This document shows, in pieces, positions 1 to 8,943 of a stretch of DNA of 64,000 bases (positions are counted from its first letter, which is position 1; each line of letters begins with the position of its first letter). The DNA comes from Vulcanimicrobium winogradskyi. GTDB lineage: Bacteria > Vulcanimicrobiota > Vulcanimicrobiia > Vulcanimicrobiales > Vulcanimicrobiaceae. A program made the position numbers and the translations under genes. Location: the NCBI GenBank assembly GCA_003134965.1, contig PLDA01000003.1, positions 62,001 through 126,000 on the forward strand, written 5' to 3'. Under the pieces are notes generated by a model. It was not told the origin of the DNA. It saw only the letters and a list, made by a program, of their open reading frames with translations, and made no database searches.

Positions 1-313
1 CGTTGTAGGCGGAGAGCGCCGAGCGCAGGTCGCCGTAGCGGTTCAGGTTCGACTCCAGCATGCCGGCGGCGTAGTCGGCGTTACGAGCCGGATCCATCGC
101 GGCGGGGCTGCCGGCAAAGGCGTGCCAGCGATCGTCGATTTGGAAGATCCCGTGGCCGTGGCCGGCGTCGCCGACGATGTTGCGGCCCGAGTCGGCCCCG
201 GGGCCGCCGGTCTCTTGGGCGGCGACCGCGGCGAGCAAGCGGGGGTCGAGGTGGTGGCGGGTCGCCGCGGCCGTGATCTGCGAGCCGTAGGCGACGGTCA
301 GGTAGGTATCCAT
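1..313 (-). CDS. Lytic transglycosylase, SLT-like (partial)
   Basis: The first 104 codons are visible; the 3' end lies beyond the window edge. The translation has the lysozyme-like SLT pattern: AAVAAQETGG with the probable catalytic Glu, then GHGIFQIDDRWHAF, then an N..YA..ML...L..YGDLRSALSAYN stretch typical of family-1 lytic transglycosylases. Such enzymes cleave the glycan strands of peptidoglycan. No signal peptide follows the chosen ATG (313), so either the real start is upstream or the protein is exported by another route. It is divergent from the yceD-rpmF operon. Family call good, exact subclass unknown. Confidence 0.75.
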   Translation of the reverse strand, partial: MDTYLTVAYGSQITAAATRHHLDPRLLAAVAAQETGGPGADSGRNIVGDAGHGHGIFQIDDRWHAFAGSPAAMDPARNADYAAGMLESNLNRYGDLRSALSAYN

Positions 314-421
314 TGCGCGGGGCCGATCACGCCGACTGCTCGCGTTGACAAGGCCCCCGGGCGTGGTCTACCATGGGTCAGTTGCATGGGGTTCTCCTCG
401 GGGGGGACCTCGTTCTATGGT

Positions 422-931
422 ATGGGTTCTTCACTGGTCATCGACGTCGGCTCCGTCCTGTTCGCGGGGCGGCCGATGTCTCTCGACGAACGGGTCGAGG
501 TTCCGCCGTTCTCCACCCTCACGTTCCGGCAGCCGGCGCACGTCCGCCTCGAGTTGCGGCGCGTCGATCGGGGGCTGGACCTCCGCGGGACCATCGAGGT
601 GGTCGTCGAGGGGCCGTGCGACCGGTGTCTGGAGGACGTCGTCCTCCCGATGACGGTCGAGGTCGAGGAGCGTTTCGATCCGCCGGGCGGGACGAGCGAC
701 CCGTTCGGCGAGAACAACGTACTGAGCGGCACGGCCCTGGATGTGGGCGATCTGGTGAGACAACTCGTGACCAGCGCGCTTCCACCGATCCTGACCTGCA
801 GCGAGAACTGTCGCGGATTGTGCGGTACGTGCGGACGGAGCAAGAACGCGGGCGGCGGATGCACCTGCGAAATAACGGAAGGCGATCATGGCGAACCTGA
901 AGTGGAAGACCCCTCGATCCAAGACGCGTAG
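422..931 (+). CDS. yceD: YceD/DUF177 family protein
   Basis: A 169-residue protein of the DUF177 (YceD) family, which in bacteria sits directly upstream of rpmF and has been linked to 23S rRNA handling. Visible features are the GPCDRCLEDV segment in the middle and a C-terminal cysteine cluster (CSENCRGLCGTCG then GGGCTC), where the family carries conserved Cys residues. The frame stays open far upstream, but homology-like sequence begins at SLVIDVGSVL, so ATG 422 is preferred; ATG 386 in the same frame is possible. The 3' end overlaps rpmF by 44 nt. First gene of the lipid/ribosome operon. Confidence 0.85.
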   Translation: MGSSLVIDVGSVLFAGRPMSLDERVEVPPFSTLTFRQPAHVRLELRRVDRGLDLRGTIEVVVEGPCDRCLEDVVLPMTVEVEERFDPPGGTSDPFGENNVLSGTALDVGDLVRQLVTSALPPILTCSENCRGLCGTCGRSKNAGGGCTCEITEGDHGEPEVEDPSIQDA

Positions 932-1091
932 CCGCCGCGCTGCGAATTGGAAGCTCAACCCGGTGACGACGGTCGAGTGCCCGCAGTGCCACCAGCCCAA
1001 GAAACCGCACTTTGTGTGCGACTTCTGCGGGACGTACGACGGGCGCCAGGTCGTGGCGAAGGACGAGCACGCCGGTCACAGCCACGGTTAG
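888..1091 (+). CDS. rpmF: 50S ribosomal protein L32
   Basis: A 67-residue basic protein beginning MANLKWKTPRSKTRSRRAAN, which matches the L32 N-terminus, followed by CPQCHQPKKPHFVCDFCG, the two CxxC pairs of zinc-binding L32. The start is supported by an AAGG Shine-Dalgarno at about 878-882. It lies 44 nt inside the end of yceD, a longer overlap than the usual 4 nt, and fabH follows after 9 nt. The yceD-rpmF-fab order is conserved in many bacteria. Confidence 0.97.
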   Translation: MANLKWKTPRSKTRSRRAANWKLNPVTTVECPQCHQPKKPHFVCDFCGTYDGRQVVAKDEHAGHSHG

Positions 1092-1100
1092 TTCGATAGG

Positions 1101-2132
1101 TTGAACCAGAGCGGAGTCCGCATCGCGGGCGTCGGGCACCACGTGCCCAAAGGGATCCTCACGAACGCCGATCTCGAGCGCATGCTCGATACGTCGGACG
1201 AGTGGATCACCACGCGCACCGGGATGAAGGAGCGGCACGTCGCGACCGTCGACGTGCCGACCAGCGACATCGCTCTGGTCGCCGCGCGCAACGCGATCGC
1301 GTCGGCCGGGATCGAGGCGAAGGATCTCGACTGCGTGATCGTCGCGACCGTCACGCCGGACTATCAGTTCCCGGCGACCGCCTGCATCGTGGGTGCGAAG
1401 CTCGGGATCCCCGGGGTCCCCGCGTTCGACATCTCGATCGCCTGCAGCGGCTTCATCTACGGGCTCACCGTCGCCTCGAGCCTCGTGCGCACCGGCGTCT
1501 TCAAGCGCGTCCTGTTGATCGGGGCCGAAGAGCTCTCGCGCATCATCAACTACGACGACCGCTCGACCGCGATACTGTTCGGCGACGGTGCCGGCGCCGT
1601 CGTCATCGAAAGCTCCGAACACGACTCGTTCTTGTCCTCCGAGCTCGGCGCCGACGGCTCGAATCCGAAGAATCTCTACGTCGAGGTCGGCGGTACCGCC
1701 GCCGGGCCGATCAGCGCCGAGGACATCGCGACCAAACGCAATAAGGTCGTGATGAACGGGCGTGAAGTGTTCCGCTTCGCCGTCACCAAGATGATCGAAG
1801 CGACCAACATCGCGCTCGAGCGCGCGAACGTCGCGCCGCGGGACGTCACGTGGCTGATCCCGCACCAGGCGAACCGCCGCATCATCGACGCCGCCGCGAA
1901 GCACCTCGACATGCCGCCGGAGCGTGTCGTCATCAACATCGACCGCTACGGGAACACCAGCGCGGCCTCGATCCCGATCGCGCTCTCCGAAACGGTCGCC
2001 GCGGGTAAACTGAAGGACGGCGACGTGATCCTGTTCGTCGGCTTCGGCGGCGGGCTCAGCTGGGGCGCCGTGGCCTGGCGCTGGAACGGCGACGTGAAGG
2101 CCGCATTCTCCACGAACGGTAAGGCCGGCTAA
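1101..2132 (+). CDS. fabH: Beta-ketoacyl-ACP synthase III
   Basis: 343 residues, the normal FabH length. It condenses acetyl-CoA with malonyl-ACP to start fatty-acid synthesis. The triad is complete: Cys115 in ISIACSGFIYG, His255 in HQANRR and Asn285 in GNTSAAS; the C-terminal GFGGGLSWGA motif is present. The start is TTG at 1101, preceded by GATAGG, with no in-frame ATG nearby before the conserved VRIAGVGHHVP sequence. fabD begins one base after the stop. Confidence 0.97.
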   Translation: MNQSGVRIAGVGHHVPKGILTNADLERMLDTSDEWITTRTGMKERHVATVDVPTSDIALVAARNAIASAGIEAKDLDCVIVATVTPDYQFPATACIVGAKLGIPGVPAFDISIACSGFIYGLTVASSLVRTGVFKRVLLIGAEELSRIINYDDRSTAILFGDGAGAVVIESSEHDSFLSSELGADGSNPKNLYVEVGGTAAGPISAEDIATKRNKVVMNGREVFRFAVTKMIEATNIALERANVAPRDVTWLIPHQANRRIIDAAAKHLDMPPERVVINIDRYGNTSAASIPIALSETVAAGKLKDGDVILFVGFGGGLSWGAVAWRWNGDVKAAFSTNGKAG

Positions 2133-2133
2133 C

Positions 2134-3096
2134 ATGCGGGTCGGGGTGATCTTTCCCGGACAGGGCTCGCAGGTGGTCGGGATGGGGGTCGACGCGGCGC
2201 GAGCGTACCCGGCGGCGGCGCAGTGCTTCAGCGCCGCGAAGGTGATCCTGGGCTACGATCTGCTCGGGGTGTGCGAGCGCGGTCCGGCGGAGAAGCTGAC
2301 CGAGACGCGCTATGCGCAACCCGCGATCTTCGTGACGAACGTCGCCCTCGCGTACGCGGTCGGCGATGCGCTCGATCCGGTCGCGAGCGCCGGTCACTCG
2401 TTCGCCGAATTCTGCTCGCTCACGCTCGCCGGATCGCTGACCTTCGAGACCGCGCTCTCGCTGGTGAACCAGCGCGGGCTCGCGATGCAGCGCGCCGCTG
2501 CGCTCGCGCACGGCGCGATGGCGGCGGTCTTGGGAATCGCGCCGGAGACGCTCCGCGCCGTGGTCGCGCGCGCCTCCCGAAGCGGCGCCGGCCGCGTGCA
2601 GCTCGCCAACTTCAACGCGCCGGGTCAGATCGTGATCAGCGGCGATGCGGAAGCGGTGCGCGTCGCCGGCGAATACGCGCTCGAAGCCGGCGCGAAGCGC
2701 GTCATCCCGCTCAACGTGAGCGGTGCCTGGCACAGCGTGCTCATGGAGCCGGCACAGCGCGAGTTCGCACCGCACGTGGCGGCTGCGACCATGATGCTGC
2801 CGCGCTTTACCGTCATCTCGAACGTCGAGGCCAAGCCGTACACGGATATCGAGCAGGTCAAGACCAACCTGACCCGCTCGGTCACCGACGAAGTCGTGTG
2901 GCACGACACCGCGCTCGCGCTGGTCGCGCTCGGTCTCGACCTGGTCGTCGAGTTCGGAGCATCGCCGGTGCTGGCGCTCATGTTCAAGCGGATCGAAGGT
3001 GCGCCCAAGGCGATCACCGTCTCCGACGCCGCCGGGATCGAGAAGCTGCGCGTGCAGCTCCGCTCGGAAACCCGTCCCGAGCTCGTCGAAGGATGA
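2134..3096 (+). CDS. fabD: Malonyl-CoA:ACP transacylase
   Basis: 320 residues; loads malonyl groups onto ACP. Visible are FPGQGSQ near the N-terminus, the nucleophile Ser89 in SAGHSFAEF (GHSLGE is commoner in the family), Arg114 in QRGLAMQ and His200 in VSGAWHS. The stop overlaps fabG by ATGA. The last residues (RPELVEG) are encoded by sequence resembling the dispersed CCCTGAGCTTGTCGAAGGG repeat found elsewhere in the window, so the tail may be repeat-derived. Confidence 0.96.
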   Translation: MRVGVIFPGQGSQVVGMGVDAARAYPAAAQCFSAAKVILGYDLLGVCERGPAEKLTETRYAQPAIFVTNVALAYAVGDALDPVASAGHSFAEFCSLTLAGSLTFETALSLVNQRGLAMQRAAALAHGAMAAVLGIAPETLRAVVARASRSGAGRVQLANFNAPGQIVISGDAEAVRVAGEYALEAGAKRVIPLNVSGAWHSVLMEPAQREFAPHVAAATMMLPRFTVISNVEAKPYTDIEQVKTNLTRSVTDEVVWHDTALALVALGLDLVVEFGASPVLALMFKRIEGAPKAITVSDAAGIEKLRVQLRSETRPELVEG

Positions 3097-3097
3097 C
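3076..3097 (+). repeat. Diverged copy of the dispersed short repeat at the fabD/fabG junction
   Basis: The bases CCCGAGCTCGTCGAAGGATGAC match the repeat consensus CCCTGAGCTTGTCGAAGGGTGAC with a few changes. This segment supplies the C-terminal residues and stop of fabD and the start codon of fabG. Chance similarity cannot be excluded because the match is short and imperfect. Confidence 0.45.
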
Positions 3098-3833
3098 TGG
3101 GAAAGTCGCCGTCGTCACCGGCGCGAGCCGCGGGATCGGCCGTGCGATCGCGGTCGACCTGGCGCGTGCCGGTGCCGACCTCGCGCTCTTCGGCCGCGAC
3201 ACCCTCGCGCTCGGCGAGACGAAGGCCGCCTGCCTCGCGGCTCGCGAGGGCGCGCGGGTGACGATGCACGTCGCCGACGTGAGCGACGAAGAGGCCGTCA
3301 GCGCGGCGATCGCCGAGGTGCTGGCCGAGAGCGGCCGCGTCGACGTCGCGGTCGCCAATGCCGGGCAGGCGAAGGACGGCTTGATCCTGCGCTTCAAGAG
3401 CGCGGATCTCGACCGCCTGATCGACGTCAACCTCAAGTCCGCCTTCTACCTGAGCGCCGCCGTCGCGAAGCCGATGATGAAGCAGCGCAGCGGCTCGATC
3501 GTCTTCGTGTCCTCGATCGTCGGGCTCGCAGGGAACCCCGGCCAGAGCGCCTATGCCGCCACCAAGGCGGGCCTGCTTGGTCTTGCCAAGTCGCTCGCGA
3601 AAGAGCTAGGGTCGCGCAACATCCGCGTCAACGCCGTCGCACCGGGTCTGATCGAGACGGCGATGACCTCCGAGATGCCGGGCGCCGCGCGCGAACACTA
3701 CCTCAACACGATCGCGCTCGGGCGCGCGGGCACACCCGAGGACGTCGCTCCCGTCGTCACCTTCCTCGCCTCCGACGCCGCCAGGTACGTCACCGGCCAA
3801 ACGCTGGTCGTCGACGGCGGTTTTCTGATGTAA
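3093..3833 (+). CDS. fabG: 3-oxoacyl-ACP reductase
   Basis: 246 residues, a classical short-chain dehydrogenase: TGASRGIG nucleotide-binding motif at the N-terminus, NAG after the fourth strand, catalytic Ser in VSSIVG and Tyr/Lys in YAATK, and the C-terminal VTGQTLVVDGG typical of FabG. It reduces 3-ketoacyl-ACP with NADPH. The ATG overlaps the fabD stop (ATGA), implying translational coupling. Position between fabD and acpP fixes the assignment among the many SDRs. Confidence 0.96.
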   Translation: MTGKVAVVTGASRGIGRAIAVDLARAGADLALFGRDTLALGETKAACLAAREGARVTMHVADVSDEEAVSAAIAEVLAESGRVDVAVANAGQAKDGLILRFKSADLDRLIDVNLKSAFYLSAAVAKPMMKQRSGSIVFVSSIVGLAGNPGQSAYAATKAGLLGLAKSLAKELGSRNIRVNAVAPGLIETAMTSEMPGAAREHYLNTIALGRAGTPEDVAPVVTFLASDAARYVTGQTLVVDGGFLM

Positions 3834-3869
3834 TGCTGCTCCCCACCGTCAGGAGAACGAAGTACCACC

Positions 3870-4121
3870 ATGGCCGCTGACACATTCGATCGCGTCAAGA
3901 AGATCATCGTCGAACAACTCGGCGTCGAAGAGAACGAGGTCACGCCGGAGGCGTCGATCACGGACGACCTCGGCGCGGACTCGCTCGACCAGGTCGAGCT
4001 GGTCATGGCGTTCGAGACCGAGTTCGGCATCGACATCCCCGATGAAGAAGCCGAGAAGATCAAGACCGTCGGCGACGCGGTCCAGAAGATCGACGCCGTC
4101 AACGCAGCAAAGGACGCATAG
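3870..4121 (+). CDS. acpP: Acyl carrier protein
   Basis: 83 residues, acidic, with the phosphopantetheine attachment motif GADSLDQVELVMAFE; the modified residue is Ser38. It follows fabG by 36 nt. No fabF follows, unlike many fab clusters; the next gene is ffh. A 9-bp hairpin lies directly after the stop. Confidence 0.97.
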   Translation: MAADTFDRVKKIIVEQLGVEENEVTPEASITDDLGADSLDQVELVMAFETEFGIDIPDEEAEKIKTVGDAVQKIDAVNAAKDA

Positions 4122-4122
4122 T

Positions 4123-4143
4123 GGGTTCACGTCCCGTGAACCC
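4123..4143 (+). terminator. Hairpin after acpP
   Basis: GGGTTCACG and CGTGAACCC form a perfect 9-bp stem around a 3-nt loop, beginning just after the acpP stop. No T-run follows, so it is more likely an mRNA-stability or attenuating structure than a full intrinsic terminator. A second small GGCC...GGCC hairpin lies near 4154-4166 before ffh. Confidence 0.5.
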
Positions 4144-4184
4144 TTCGCGTTCGGCCTCACGGCCGATCCGCAGCCTGTAACGGA

Positions 4185-5516
<1,332 letters not shown>

Positions 5517-5533
5517 TCACCGAGAAAGCGATC

Positions 5534-5827
5534 ATGGTCAAGATCAGACTCCGGCGCATGGGCGCCAAAAAGCAGCCGACGTACCGATTCGTCGTCGCCG
5601 ACGCGCGCTCGCCGCGCGACGGACGGTTCCTCGAGATCCTCGGGCACTACAATCCCCGCACCGAACCGAAGACGCTCGTCGTCGACCAGGAGAAGGTGAA
5701 GCAGTGGCTCGCCAAGGGAGCGCAGCCGTCGGACCCCGTACGGCGCTTGTTCGCCGAGCTCGGGCTCGTCGAGCGCGGGCCGATCTCGGAGACGAAGCGC
5801 GCCCCCAAGAACAAGAAGGCGTCCTAG
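5534..5827 (+). CDS. rpsP: 30S ribosomal protein S16
   Basis: 97 residues starting MVKIRLRRMGAKKQPTYRFV, the S16 signature, with ILGHYNPRTEPK and a basic C-terminal tail. 17 nt downstream of ffh and 3 nt upstream of the KH-domain gene, so part of one transcript. Confidence 0.97.
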   Translation: MVKIRLRRMGAKKQPTYRFVVADARSPRDGRFLEILGHYNPRTEPKTLVVDQEKVKQWLAKGAQPSDPVRRLFAELGLVERGPISETKRAPKNKKAS

Positions 5828-5830
5828 GCG

Positions 5831-6445
5831 ATGAGCGCGTTCGACGACGAGTTCGGCCTCTTCGGTGACGAGGCGTCGCCGACCGACGAAGAGCGGAAGT
5901 CGACGCTCGGCGCGCGTCGCATCGCGTCGGACGAAGCCTCTCACGACGACATCGAGCCGGAAGACGATCGTCCGCGCCGGGGCCCGCGCGGCGACCGGCG
6001 CGACCGGTCCGGCGGAGGCGCCGGTCCGGCGACGGCCGACGGCGAAGGCCGCCGCGGCCGGCGCGAGTACGGCGGAGACCGCGGTGCGCGCAAGACCGCC
6101 GATCCGGTCGTCGCGCAGCAGCGCGCGATCGACCTGCTGAAGTTTCTGGCCCGCAAACTCGTCTCCAAACCGGATGCGGTGCTGGTCGAAGAGGTCGAGA
6201 CCGAAAAGGGTCCCGTCGTCGAGCTGGTCGTCGAACACGAAGATCTCGGCAAGGTGATCGGTCGCAGCGGCCGCGTCGCGCAGGCGCTGCGCACGCTCGT
6301 CCGCGCCAGCGCCGAAGGCCGGATCAGCATCGACATCATCTCGTTCGAAGACGAGATCATCGAACAGGAAGCGGAGCACGCCGGCGATGCGGATGTTGCC
6401 GACGGGGACCCTTCGACCGGCTCAGGGCAAGCTGCCGCCGAATGA
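5831..6445 (+). CDS. khpA: KH-domain RNA-binding protein, KhpA-like with long N-terminal extension
   Basis: 204 residues, more than twice the usual KhpA length of about 75-80. The KH core lies at about 95-175, with the GxxG loop VIGRSGR at 142-148. Residues 1-90 form a low-complexity extension that is first acidic and then rich in Arg and Gly (PRRGPRGDRRDR), resembling RGG-type RNA-binding tails. KhpA works with KhpB/Jag as an RNA chaperone in firmicutes. The final residues (DPSTGSGQ) are encoded by a copy of the dispersed repeat, and the 3' end overlaps rimM by 59 nt. Confidence 0.85.
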   Translation: MSAFDDEFGLFGDEASPTDEERKSTLGARRIASDEASHDDIEPEDDRPRRGPRGDRRDRSGGGAGPATADGEGRRGRREYGGDRGARKTADPVVAQQRAIDLLKFLARKLVSKPDAVLVEEVETEKGPVVELVVEHEDLGKVIGRSGRVAQALRTLVRASAEGRISIDIISFEDEIIEQEAEHAGDADVADGDPSTGSGQAAAE

Positions 6446-6977
6446 CGCGAGCGCCGGCCGCGTGGCCGGCGTGTTCGGTCTTCGGGGCGAGTTGAAGGTC
6501 GCACCGAGCCGCATCGGCGAGGATGCGCTGCGCGCCGGGCTCGAGGTCCGTGCGCGCCTGCGTGACGGCGCGGAGCGCACGCTACGGATCCGCTCGCTGC
6601 GCCGTCATCAAGGGCGGCCGCTGGTCGCATTCGACGGCATCGACGACGCGAACGCGGCCGAAACGCTCGTCGGCGCGACGCTGACGATCGGCCGCGACGT
6701 CGTCGAGCTCGCGCCGGACGAGTATTTTGACGACGACCTCGTCGGGTGCGCGCTGGTCGACGCGAGCGGCGCGATGCTAGGCCGCGTCGTCGCCGTCGAG
6801 CACTATCCGGCGCAGGACGTGCTTCTCATCGCCCTTCGACAAGCTCAGGATGACAAGCGACGCGCGATCGTGCCGCTCGTGCGGGCGTTCGTGAAAAACG
6901 TGGACGTGGGGGCGAAGCGTATTCTGGTCGACGTGCCGCCGGGACTGCTCGACGCGAGCGCGGCCGAAGAGGCTTAA
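6387..6977 (+). CDS. rimM: 16S rRNA processing protein RimM
   Basis: Up to 196 residues. The RimM N-domain motif AGRVAGVFGLRGELKV begins near residue 23 and the PRC-barrel region follows, ending in IVPLVRAFVKNVDV. RimM helps mature the 30S head with S19. The start is uncertain: ATG 6387 or 6393 lies inside the khpA reading frame and upstream of a repeat copy, and no start codon closer to the conserved domain keeps its motif intact. A second repeat copy (6832-6854) is read through in frame and encodes ALRQAQDD in a loop of the PRC barrel. Confidence 0.9.
   Translation: MRMLPTGTLRPAQGKLPPNDASAGRVAGVFGLRGELKVAPSRIGEDALRAGLEVRARLRDGAERTLRIRSLRRHQGRPLVAFDGIDDANAAETLVGATLTIGRDVVELAPDEYFDDDLVGCALVDASGAMLGRVVAVEHYPAQDVLLIALRQAQDDKRRAIVPLVRAFVKNVDVGAKRILVDVPPGLLDASAAEEA
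6409..6431 (+). repeat. Dispersed short repeat in the khpA/rimM overlap
   Basis: CCCTTCGACCGGCTCAGGGCAAG resembles the CCCTTCGACAAGCTCAGGGTGAC element. It is translated in two frames: as the C-terminus of the KH protein and as the N-terminus of RimM. Confidence 0.75.
6832..6854 (+). repeat. Dispersed short repeat inside rimM
   Basis: CCCTTCGACAAGCTCAGGATGAC is nearly identical to the intergenic copies at 36780-37092. It is in frame within rimM and adds about eight residues to a loop before the IVPLV strand. Confidence 0.85.
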
Positions 6978-7789
6978 GTCGAGCTGCAGCCGCCGAGCTG
7001 CATCGCGGTCTGCGCATGCTGCGCCGCGACTTCCATGTCTTGGCGAATGAAGTGCTCGCCGGCGAAGTTGTTGAACAGGGTTTGCGTCAGCCCGTGCTGC
7101 TGCAGCGCGTCGGGGTGCAGCAGCGAGTACTCGCTGGGCGCGGGCGTCGCGTCGGAGCGAGTGGCACCGGAGGTAGAGCCGGGCGACCACGCCGAGCCGT
7201 TGAACGGGTTGGACGACCGAATGTCGTCCTCGGCGCTCGACGCGATGGTGTAGACCGGCGCTTCCGCGTAGATGCCGACGGAGCGCGCGATCGTTTTCGT
7301 CAGCTCTTTCTGGCGCGCTTTCGCGCCGTCGACCGCATTGGCGAGCGCGAGCATCTCGCTACGCTTCTGGTCGTCGACGCCGTCGGCGTCAGCGGCGATT
7401 CGCAAGGCGCGAACCTCGGCGCGGCCGAGCAGGGAGAGGTCGTACAGAACCTTGAGGTCGGCCTCGGTTTTCTTCAGGATGAGATGCCTGTGCAGCGCGG
7501 AGTCGTACCGCCAGTGCTTGATGTCGGAGGCGAGGACCGGTGCCTGGTACTCGAACGCGATCGCAGCGTCGATTCCCGGGCGCGCGCTCGCGAGCGCCGC
7601 GCAATAGGGGGTGCGCGCCCGGACCCGTCCGATCTCGACGAGCGGTCGAACGATCGCAGCGTTGCGCTGCTCTTCGGTGGTCGGAGGCGGCGCGGAGACG
7701 GTTTGAGCCAGGACGGTACGCGCGGGGGCGGCCGTGACCACAAGGACAGCCGCGAGCGCAACGCCCGAGGCGCGGCGACGAATATCCAT
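6974..7789 (-). CDS. Secreted protein of unknown function
   Basis: 271 residues. The N-terminus (MDIRRRASGVALAAVLVV...VLAQ) is a Sec signal peptide with probable cleavage after AQ. The mature part is mostly helical in appearance, has no motif I recognise, and ends in a Cys (QLGGCSST). ATG 7789 was chosen because it directly precedes the signal peptide. Its stop interleaves with the rimM stop (TTAA at 6974-6977). It is probably the last gene of the operon started by the BrkB gene. Confidence 0.75.
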   Translation of the reverse strand: MDIRRRASGVALAAVLVVTAAPARTVLAQTVSAPPPTTEEQRNAAIVRPLVEIGRVRARTPYCAALASARPGIDAAIAFEYQAPVLASDIKHWRYDSALHRHLILKKTEADLKVLYDLSLLGRAEVRALRIAADADGVDDQKRSEMLALANAVDGAKARQKELTKTIARSVGIYAEAPVYTIASSAEDDIRSSNPFNGSAWSPGSTSGATRSDATPAPSEYSLLHPDALQQHGLTQTLFNNFAGEHFIRQDMEVAAQHAQTAMQLGGCSST

Positions 7790-7827
7790 GCTCGGGAGTT
7801 TCGCGCTTCCCGCCCCTGCTCCCGCGG

Positions 7828-8910
7828 CTAACGGTGCTTCGGGCGTGGCGGGTTCAGGTAAGCGCCGATCGCCGCGTCCACCGCGCGTTCGGTCGCGATC
7901 TGCGTCCCTTGCGCGCCGCCTGCGTCGCGGGTGAAGCTCTCCCGCCACACCACCTTGCCGCTGCAATCGGTCGCGTCCAGCTCGAAGGTCGCGCTCGCGC
8001 CGCCGAACTGCGGGTCCGGCCGCACCGCGAGGATCCCGCTGAGCACCGCACGGATCGGCTGCGCCCCGCACGCTGCGATCGTGCTCGCCGCCCGCTCGGC
8101 GTGCGCATGCGCCGCGAGCCGCTCCGCTGCGTGCTCGCGCAGCGCTGCGTCGGCCGGCCCCTCAATGCCGAGTACCGCGTAGTGCTCGGTGCCGCCTGCG
8201 GCGACCGGTACGGCGGCGACGGCCTTCGGGGTCGGTGCGGGGGTCGGTGCGGGGGTCGGCCGGGCCGGCGCGGGGGTCGCGACGTTCAGCAGCGCGGCGG
8301 CAGGCTCGGTGGCGGCCGCGACCGGCTTCGGCGAGGCGCTTGGCGTCGCCGTAGCGGCGGCCTTCTTGCGGCGGCCGAAGATCTTGCCGAGGTTCGCCTC
8401 GGGGCCGCTGCTCGGCGCCGGCGTCGGGCTCGCCTGCGGCGGCGGCGTGCCGATCGACGCGAACGCCCGGTTCGCGTGGCGCGCGATGAACTGTGCGAGG
8501 TCGTCGCCCTGTGCCGCCGCCTCGGCGTAGGTGCTCAGCTGGGTGGACTGGCTGAAGACCACGATTCCGGTCGCGGTGCTCACGAGCTGCTCCACCAGCG
8601 AGACGCCGTTCCCGAGCGGCGAGATGAACCCGGCGACGTAGTAGTCGGCATTTTGCGCGCGGGCAACCGAAAGAAAGTCCTTGCGCTCGGTCGCCGGCGG
8701 TGGCGGGATCACCGTTACCAGACCGGTCTCGGCCATCCGCGTCGCGATGATCGTCGCCAGCCGGGAGCTGGCCTCGCGGTCGACCGAGCTTCCCGTCGCC
8801 GTGAACGGGTAGACGATCGCCCGCGCTTTGACGGAGAACGTTTCCGGCGCTGCCGCGAGCGGCGGCAGCCCGAGGAACGCGACGAGGACGACGGCGAGGA
8901 AGCGACGCAC
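7828..8910 (-). CDS. Secreted LpoB/TolB-N-like protein with Pro-Ala-Thr linker
   Basis: 360 residues, GTG start with a signal peptide (FLAVVLVAFLGLPPLAAAP). Residues 25-155 look like the alpha/beta fold of the TolB N-terminal/LpoB/FlgO group (AIVYPF, SSRLATIIATRMAETGLVTVI, ADYYVAGFISP). A long low-complexity linker rich in PTPAPTP follows, then a second globular domain from about 240 with two Cys. The function is unknown; this fold is used by periplasmic proteins that reach through or along the peptidoglycan. Fold call from pattern only. Confidence 0.65.
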   Translation of the reverse strand: MRRFLAVVLVAFLGLPPLAAAPETFSVKARAIVYPFTATGSSVDREASSRLATIIATRMAETGLVTVIPPPPATERKDFLSVARAQNADYYVAGFISPLGNGVSLVEQLVSTATGIVVFSQSTQLSTYAEAAAQGDDLAQFIARHANRAFASIGTPPPQASPTPAPSSGPEANLGKIFGRRKKAAATATPSASPKPVAAATEPAAALLNVATPAPARPTPAPTPAPTPKAVAAVPVAAGGTEHYAVLGIEGPADAALREHAAERLAAHAHAERAASTIAACGAQPIRAVLSGILAVRPDPQFGGASATFELDATDCSGKVVWRESFTRDAGGAQGTQIATERAVDAAIGAYLNPPRPKHR

Positions 8911-8943
8911 GAGGTCGCGTTCGGCCGGGGTGGAGGCGATCCC

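Noticed and set aside
519..2135. Long open frame on the minus strand opposite yceD-fabH
   Set aside because: It lies wholly antisense to genes with clear catalytic motifs, is Asp/Arg/Val-rich low-complexity sequence and has no family signature; high GC keeps antisense frames open.
8222..8290. Short tandem repeat giving PTPAPTP
   Set aside because: It is an ordinary proline-rich linker in a secreted protein, not a separate element.
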